This document shows positions 59,499-64,000 of a stretch of DNA of 64,000 bases, in pieces (the first letter of the stretch is position 1; each line of letters opens with the position of its first letter). The DNA comes from Streptomyces sp. S4.7. GTDB lineage: Bacteria; Actinomycetota; Actinomycetes; Streptomycetales; Streptomycetaceae. The stretch spans positions 4,898,001 through 4,962,000 of the forward strand of contig NZ_CP048397.1 of the NCBI RefSeq assembly GCF_010384365.1, in the 5' to 3' direction. The notes below the pieces were generated by a model. It saw only the letters and a program-made list of their open reading frames with translations. It was not told the origin of the DNA and made no database searches. Position numbers and translations under genes: made by a program.

Positions 59499-60164
59499 GT
59501 GGACCTCGAAAAGCACCCCCAGAAGCCGGTCGCGCCGGCGGAGCCCCATGCCGGTATCCGGGCCTCCGACGCCGATCGGGACCGGATCGCCGACATCCTC
59601 AGGGAAGCCCTCGCGCTCGGTCGGCTGGACGCCGAGGAGCACTCCGATCGGATCGACGCCGTCTACCGCGCCAAGACGATGGGTGAACTGGAGCCGCTGG
59701 TCAGGGACTTGCCCGCGACGTCCGCCACCCCCCGCCCCGCCCCTGCGCACACCTACGGTCCCGACAACGAGACCGAGCCCGCCGAGTCCATGGTCGCGAT
59801 CTTCAGCAGCTCGACCCGCAAGGGCCGTTGGCGGGTGGGCCGCCGTACGAACGCCTTCGCGCTCTTCGGGAGCATCGAGATCGATCTCACCGAGGCGATC
59901 TTCGCGCAGCGGACGACCGTGATCAACGCGACCGCCATCTTCGGCTCGATCGAGGTCCGGGTCCCGGAGAACATCTCCCTGCGCGGCGGCGGCACCGGCA
60001 TCTTCGGCAACTTCGAGGTCAGCACGTTGGAGGGCACCGACGCGGAGGCCCCGGTCGTGGTCGTCAACGGATACTCGGTCTTCGGCAGCATCGAGGCCAA
60101 GCCGAAGCGGGGCAAGTTCATCGCGGACCTGAACAGGCGGCTGCGCAAGCACTTGGGCCACTGA
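59499..60164 (+). CDS. DUF1707-domain protein
   Basis: The protein has 221 residues from GTG 59499. The N-terminal DUF1707 motif (about 18-65) reads IRASDADRDRIADILREALALGRLDAEEHSDRIDAVYRAKTMGELEPL. The C-terminal half is a repeated beta segment (FALFGSIEIDLTEAIF, AIFGSIEVRVPENI, GIFGNFEV, YSVFGSIEAK), like the cell-wall-active (LiaF-type) C-terminal domain. No membrane helix is present. Role unknown. Confidence 0.88.
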   Translation: MDLEKHPQKPVAPAEPHAGIRASDADRDRIADILREALALGRLDAEEHSDRIDAVYRAKTMGELEPLVRDLPATSATPRPAPAHTYGPDNETEPAESMVAIFSSSTRKGRWRVGRRTNAFALFGSIEIDLTEAIFAQRTTVINATAIFGSIEVRVPENISLRGGGTGIFGNFEVSTLEGTDAEAPVVVVNGYSVFGSIEAKPKRGKFIADLNRRLRKHLGH

Positions 60165-60452
60165 CCCGCGGGGCCGGGCCCCGGAGCGACCGGCGACCGG
60201 CGACCGGCAATCGGCAACCGGCCATCGGTCTTCCGGTTGTCGATCCCTTCCGCTTCAGCTTCCGCTTGGGGTCGGGACGGGCGACATCGGGGCCATCGCC
60301 CCACCCGGGCCGACGTGTTCACACCCCGCGAGCCGCTCCGCACAGCGTTCCGCACCTCGCATCTCAGTGCCACTCAGTGCTTAGGCGTGCGCACAGCGGG
60401 TAGGGACTGCTGCATCGCCTCTCGCTCGCGAAGCCGTCGTCAGGAGTGGACC

Positions 60453-60827
60453 GTGCTGCCATTGCCGCATCAGCCCCTGCAGGTCGCCGCCGTACCGCCC
60501 CAGCGGAGTCCCGCTCGGGAGGATCAGGCCGGACCCTGGCATTCGGAGGCGGTGTGCCGCCGGGACGAAGCCGGATTGTTCTTCGCCCCATCCAAGGAGC
60601 CGACGGCCGCGAGGCTGGCGCGTGAGGAGGCCGCGAAGCGGGTCTGCGCGCGCTGTCCGGTCATGGTCGACTGCCGGGAACACGCCCTGCTCCAGCCCGA
60701 GCCGTACGGAGTGTGGGGCGGGCTGACCGCCGCCGAGCGCCGTGTGGCCCTCGCGCGCCGCAGGCGCCGTGAGGTGGAGCTGCGGAACGCGGCGTCGGCC
60801 GCGGGCCGGATCGCCGCGGCGGGCTGA
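60453..60827 (+). CDS. wblI: WhiB-like iron-sulfur regulator (WblI by position)
   Basis: The protein has 124 residues from GTG 60453, with CAGGAG upstream. Four conserved Cys (AVCRRDEAGLFFAP; KRVCARCPVMVDC) bind a [4Fe-4S] cluster, followed by the turn GVWGG (PYGVWGGLTAAERR) and a basic C-terminus. Wbl proteins act with sigma factors in development and redox response. Its place between DUF1707 and glpX matches my recollection of wblI in S. coelicolor. The 288-bp gap upstream is likely its promoter region and has short CGACCGGC-type direct repeats near 60190-60215. Confidence 0.9.
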   Translation: MLPLPHQPLQVAAVPPQRSPAREDQAGPWHSEAVCRRDEAGLFFAPSKEPTAARLAREEAAKRVCARCPVMVDCREHALLQPEPYGVWGGLTAAERRVALARRRRREVELRNAASAAGRIAAAG

Positions 60828-60855
60828 CCGCCCTTCCGCCTTCGTTCGGATGTGA

Positions 60856-60891
60856 CCGGGGCGCCCCTGCCGCACATGAGGAGCGCCCCGG
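60856..60891. terminator. Hairpin between wblI and glpX
   Basis: CCGGGGCGC and GCGCCCCGG form a 9-bp stem between the convergent genes. Confidence 0.7.
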
Positions 60892-60956
60892 ATCCACGCG
60901 TACCGAACACGGCGTACCGGTCAGCCGGGGCCGAGCGCGTGTACGTACGCGTACCG

Positions 60957-61988
60957 CTACTTCGCGCGGTCGAAGTCGATCGTGCTGTAGGCGCGCAGCT
61001 TCGACAGCCGGTGCGTCGAGTCGATCTGCCGGATCGTGCCCGACTTCGAACGCGTCACCATCGACTGGGTGGTCGCGGTCTCCGAGCGGTACCGCACCCC
61101 GCGCAGCAACTCGCCGTCCGTGATGCCCGTCGCGACGAAGAACACGTTGTCGCCGCTGACCAGGTCGTCCGTCGACAGCACCCGGTCCAGATCGTGTCCC
61201 GCGTCGAGCGCCCGCTGCCGCTCGGCCGCGTCCTTCGGCCAGAGCTTGCCCTGGATGGTCCCGCCGAGGCACTTGATCGCGCACGCCGAGATGATGCCCT
61301 CGGGGGTGCCGCCGATGCCCATCAGCAGGTCGACGCCGGTGCCCTCGCGCACGGCCATGATCGAGCCGGCCACGTCCCCGTCCGAGATGAACTTGATCCG
61401 CGCGCCCGTCTCGCGGATCTCCTTGACGATGTCGTCGTGGCGGGGGCGGTCGAGGATGACGACCGTGACGTCCTGGGGGGACGAGTGCTTGGCCTTGGCG
61501 ACACGGCGGATGTTGACCGAGACGGGGGCGTTGATGTCGACGAAGTCGGCGGCCTCGGGCCCGGTCACCAGCTTGTCCATGTAGAAGACCGCCGACGGGT
61601 CGAACATGGCGCCCCGGTCGGCCGCCGCGAGCACGGCGATGGCGTTGGGCATGCCCTTGGCGTTGAGGGTGGTGCCGTCGATCGGGTCCACCGCGATGTC
61701 GACCTCGGCGCCGGTGCCGTCGCCGACCCGCTCCCCGTTGAACAGCATCGGGGCCTCGTCCTTCTCGCCCTCACCGATGACGACGACGCCGTTCATCGAG
61801 ACGGTGGAGACGAGGGTGCGCATGGCGTTCACGGCCGCGCCGTCCGCGCCGATCTTGTCGCCGCGTCCGACCCAGCGTCCGGCCGCCATGGCGGCGGCCT
61901 CGGTGACCCGTACGAGTTCGAGCGCGAGGTTGCGGTCGGGGGCCTCGGGAGAGACCTCCAGCGGGGACGGGAGCTGATGCTCGGTCAT
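60957..61988 (-). CDS. glpX: Class II fructose-1,6-bisphosphatase GlpX
   Basis: The protein has 343 residues from ATG 61988. VVIGEGEKDEAPMLFNGE, DIAVDPIDGTTLNAKG (metal-binding Asp/Glu) and GIGGTPEGIISACAIKCLGG are the GlpX signatures. It removes the 1-phosphate of fructose 1,6-bisphosphate in gluconeogenesis. It is divergent from the DUF4245 gene. Confidence 0.95.
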   Translation of the reverse strand: MTEHQLPSPLEVSPEAPDRNLALELVRVTEAAAMAAGRWVGRGDKIGADGAAVNAMRTLVSTVSMNGVVVIGEGEKDEAPMLFNGERVGDGTGAEVDIAVDPIDGTTLNAKGMPNAIAVLAAADRGAMFDPSAVFYMDKLVTGPEAADFVDINAPVSVNIRRVAKAKHSSPQDVTVVILDRPRHDDIVKEIRETGARIKFISDGDVAGSIMAVREGTGVDLLMGIGGTPEGIISACAIKCLGGTIQGKLWPKDAAERQRALDAGHDLDRVLSTDDLVSGDNVFFVATGITDGELLRGVRYRSETATTQSMVTRSKSGTIRQIDSTHRLSKLRAYSTIDFDRAK

Positions 61989-62110
61989 CGGAACGCACCT
62001 TTCTGTACGGCGACGGCCGGAATGAGGGTGCTGTGACTCTATCGGTACGTCGATAAAGTGAGCAGAGGGGCCCACGTATGAGCATGAACCCTTGATGGGA
62101 CCATAGGAAG

Positions 62111-62719
62111 GTGGCAGCGAAGCGAGGCAATCAGACGGTGCGGAGCATGTTCCTGTCGATGGCGGTCGTCGTCGCCGTCGCGGGGGTTTTCTACGTGGCC
62201 AATCCGCACGACGAGGACGCGGATCCCCTGCCCGCGGTCGACTACCGGGTCGAGCTGGTGACGGCGCAGCGAGCCGCCCCGTACCCGGTGCTGGCCCCGA
62301 AGGGTCTCCCCAAGACATGGAAGCCGACATCCGTGTCGTACGCGAGGCAGGACGGTAACTCCTGGCATCTCGGCTTCCTCGACCCCGGCCGTGAGTACGT
62401 GGCCGTGGAGCAGTCGACGGCGCCGGCGCGGAAGTACATCGCCGACGTCACGCACCACGCCGAGGACACCGGGAAGACCGCGCGGGTGGGCGGCGAGACC
62501 TGGCAGCGGTGGGAGGGGCCGAAGTACGACGCCCTGGTGCGGTCCGCCGACGGGGCGACGACGGTCGTGACGGGTACGGCGCCGTACGAGCGGCTCGTCG
62601 AGATGGCGGAGTCGCTGGAGTCCGACAAGGCGCCGGCTGCCGGTACCGGCACAGACGCCGACACCGGCACAGACACCGACGCAGGGTCCGACGCCGACGC
62701 CGGATCCGGCGAGGCCTGA
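62111..62719 (+). CDS. DUF4245-domain membrane-anchored protein
   Basis: The protein has 202 residues from GTG 62111. One N-terminal membrane helix (SMFLSMAVVVAVAGVFYVA) is followed by the DUF4245 domain (about 45-175, YPVLAPKGLPKTWKPTSVSYARQDG, WHLGFLDPGREYVAVEQS). The C-terminus is a Gly/Thr/Asp repeat-like tail. Function unknown. Confidence 0.88.
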   Translation: MAAKRGNQTVRSMFLSMAVVVAVAGVFYVANPHDEDADPLPAVDYRVELVTAQRAAPYPVLAPKGLPKTWKPTSVSYARQDGNSWHLGFLDPGREYVAVEQSTAPARKYIADVTHHAEDTGKTARVGGETWQRWEGPKYDALVRSADGATTVVTGTAPYERLVEMAESLESDKAPAAGTGTDADTGTDTDAGSDADAGSGEA

Positions 62720-62731
62720 GCGGTTCGAGAG

Positions 62732-62778
62732 CGACGAGGAGGCCGCCGTCCCCCGGAGGGACGGCGGCCTCCTCGTCG
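62732..62778. terminator. Long perfect bidirectional terminator
   Basis: A 21-bp perfect stem (arms 62732-62752 and 62758-62778, core GAGGCCGCCGTCCC) with loop CCGGA lies between the convergent DUF4245 and nitroreductase genes. Confidence 0.9.
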
Positions 62779-62800
62779 TGCGTGAAAGGGGCCCGGCCCC

Positions 62801-63391
62801 TCAGGCGGTCGTGACGACCTCGTCGTACGACCGGCGCGGGGAACGCGCGGACCAGGCGTTGTCGCCGGGCCTGCCGATGTTCACGACCATCAGGGGCGTG
62901 TGGTCGCCGTCCAGGAACTCCTTCTGGACGCCGGCGTGGTCGAAGCCCGTCATCGGGCCCGCGGCCAGACCGGCGGCGCGGATGCCGACGATGAAGTAGG
63001 CGGCCTGGAGCGCCGCGTTCATACCGGCGTTCTGCTCGCGCACCGGACGCTGGGAGAAGATCGCGTCCTTGGCGGCGGGGAAGGCCGGGAAGAGCTCGGG
63101 GAGCTCCTCGTGGAACTCGTTGTCGGCGGCGAAGATCGCGACCAGCGGGGCGGTGGACGTCTTGGGCTTGTTGCCGTTGCTCATGTGCTGGACGAGCCGC
63201 TCGCGGGCCTCGGGGGAGCGGACCATGACGACGCGCAGCGGCGTCTGGTTGTAGGCGGTGGGACCGAACTTCACGAGGTCGTAGATCGCCTGGATCTGCT
63301 CTTCGGTCACCGGCTCGTCGGTGAACGTGTTGGCGGTGCGGGCCTCACGGAAGAGGAGGTCCTGGGCGGCCGGGTCAAGAACGAGGGACAT
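62801..63391 (-). CDS. Malonic-semialdehyde-reductase-like nitroreductase (RutE/HadB family)
   Basis: The protein has 196 residues. FREARTANTFTDEPVTEEQIQAIYDLVKFGPTAYNQTPLRVVMVRS is the FMN-binding start of the RutE-type nitroreductase family, and IRAAGLAAGPMTGFDHAGV the central motif. It is likely an NADPH-linked flavin reductase of small aldehydes or nitro compounds. Confidence 0.9.
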   Translation of the reverse strand: MSLVLDPAAQDLLFREARTANTFTDEPVTEEQIQAIYDLVKFGPTAYNQTPLRVVMVRSPEARERLVQHMSNGNKPKTSTAPLVAIFAADNEFHEELPELFPAFPAAKDAIFSQRPVREQNAGMNAALQAAYFIVGIRAAGLAAGPMTGFDHAGVQKEFLDGDHTPLMVVNIGRPGDNAWSARSPRRSYDEVVTTA

Positions 63392-63612
63392 CTGGGCGTA
63401 CCTTCCGAACGGGCAGACGGACCGAATGATCGATCAAACGTCTCCGTCAACGTACGCCGGGATGTATTAACTTTCAACTAAAACCGGGGCTGCGGTGACT
63501 CGCTTCACACGATGTTGACAAGGGGCGCTCCGACGGCCGCCGCCCGATGGGCCCCTGCGCGCCGGACAGGGACTACCGGCCGGGGCCGGCCGAGGCCGTC
63601 AATCCCCGGCCT

Positions 63613-63870
63613 TCAGCCCCGGTCGTCCGGGCCGGAGGCCGGTGCCGGATCCGCCAGGGAGGCGTCGAGGCGGGCGCGGGCGCCGTCCAGCCAGCGGCGG
63701 CAGACCCTGGCCAGCTCCTCGCCCCGCTCCCACAGGGCCAGCGACTCCTCCAGCGTCGTACCGCCGGTCTCCAGGCGGCGCACGACGTCGATCAGCTCGT
63801 CCCGCGCCTGCTCGTAGCCGGGCGCGTCCGCCCCGGCGGCCGTTGCTGTCCCGCTGTCCTTCTTGGCCAT
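63613..63870 (-). CDS. xseB: Exodeoxyribonuclease VII small subunit
   Basis: The protein has 85 residues from ATG 63870. GYEQARDELIDVVRRLETGGTTLEESLALWERGEELARVCRRWLDGARARLDA is the full XseB coiled-coil pattern. It lies downstream of the xseA 3' end on the same strand, 69 bp apart. Confidence 0.93.
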   Translation of the reverse strand: MAKKDSGTATAAGADAPGYEQARDELIDVVRRLETGGTTLEESLALWERGEELARVCRRWLDGARARLDASLADPAPASGPDDRG

Positions 63871-63939
63871 GTGATCCACCCTAAATGCGGTCTGCGACAA
63901 CGAATCGTTGAGGAAATGCGTGCGTCGTGCGCCTGCGGC

Positions 63940-64000
63940 TCATTCGGAGACGCGCACCGTGAACTCGCCCTCCGCCACCCTGGCCCGGAGCTCCTGGTCC
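63940..64000 (-). CDS. xseA: Exodeoxyribonuclease VII large subunit, C-terminal end only
   Basis: The last 19 codons, reading DQELRARVAEGEFTVRVSE-stop, are inside the window. XseA C-termini commonly end this way, and its position before xseB supports the call. The remainder is outside. Confidence 0.7.
   Translation of the reverse strand, partial: DQELRARVAEGEFTVRVSE

Overview
The window is chromosomal DNA of a high-GC actinomycete, almost certainly Streptomyces. The GC content and third-position GC bias are extreme, GTG starts and 4-base stop/start overlaps are common, a WhiB-like (Wbl) gene is present, chitinase genes carry DasR-type operators, and the right end has the order class II fumarase / class I fumarase / DUF1707 / wblI / glpX / DUF4245 / nitroreductase / xseB-xseA, which I recall from the S. 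coelicolor core chromosome. I saw no tRNA, rRNA, CRISPR array or transposase.

Left part (1-8.2 kb): a catabolic cluster around a divergent promoter. It holds an N-acyl-D-amino-acid deacylase (partial) and a PLP D-amino-acid deaminase-like enzyme on the minus strand. On the plus strand are a PfkB sugar kinase, an IclR regulator, RidA and a GntP-type permease, followed by an Nramp transporter. Next come two related secreted GH18 chitinases (8.3-11.2 kb), each with a DasR-type site, and two small membrane proteins.

Centre (12.4-35.7 kb): a complete Tad/Flp pilus locus with associated secreted proteins. The core operon encodes a zinc-ribbon protein, CpaB, CpaE/TadZ, two TadE-like pseudopilins, TadA, TadB, TadC and a histidine kinase / LuxR-type response regulator pair. 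Around it lie two Flp pilins, a TadG-like protein, lipoproteins, an OmpA-like protein and a separate A24 prepilin peptidase. The striking part is two long proteins (27.9-31.5 kb) that begin with the same Flp-type prepilin leader, continue through a helical linker and a pretoxin HINT domain, and end in two unrelated C-terminal toxin-like domains. Each is followed by a small overlapping gene that looks like its immunity gene. A further Flp-leader protein with an EF-hand-like loop is paired with a lipoprotein at 12.4-14.6 kb. I read this as a polymorphic-toxin system that uses the Flp/Tad prepilin route.

Six promoters in this region (both flp genes, the first toxin, the EF-hand protein, a lipoprotein and the prepilin peptidase) share a 19-bp dyad close to TTGGGTCCTCGGACCCATG. 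In every case it sits 20-21 bp upstream of a TAnnnT -10 hexamer. This defines a previously unnamed regulon, and the adjacent response regulator is the natural candidate activator.

Right part (35.7-64 kb): mostly core genes. They include a methyltransferase, a winged-helix protein, an aldo/keto reductase, a cis-prenyltransferase, PhoH, an SLT-domain protein, an AI-2E-family permease, AhpD, an SPFH protein, a class A PBP, catalase, a SpoIIE-type phosphatase, two fumarases flanking a secreted SGNH hydrolase with a ricin-type lectin domain, WblI, GlpX, a nitroreductase and exonuclease VII.
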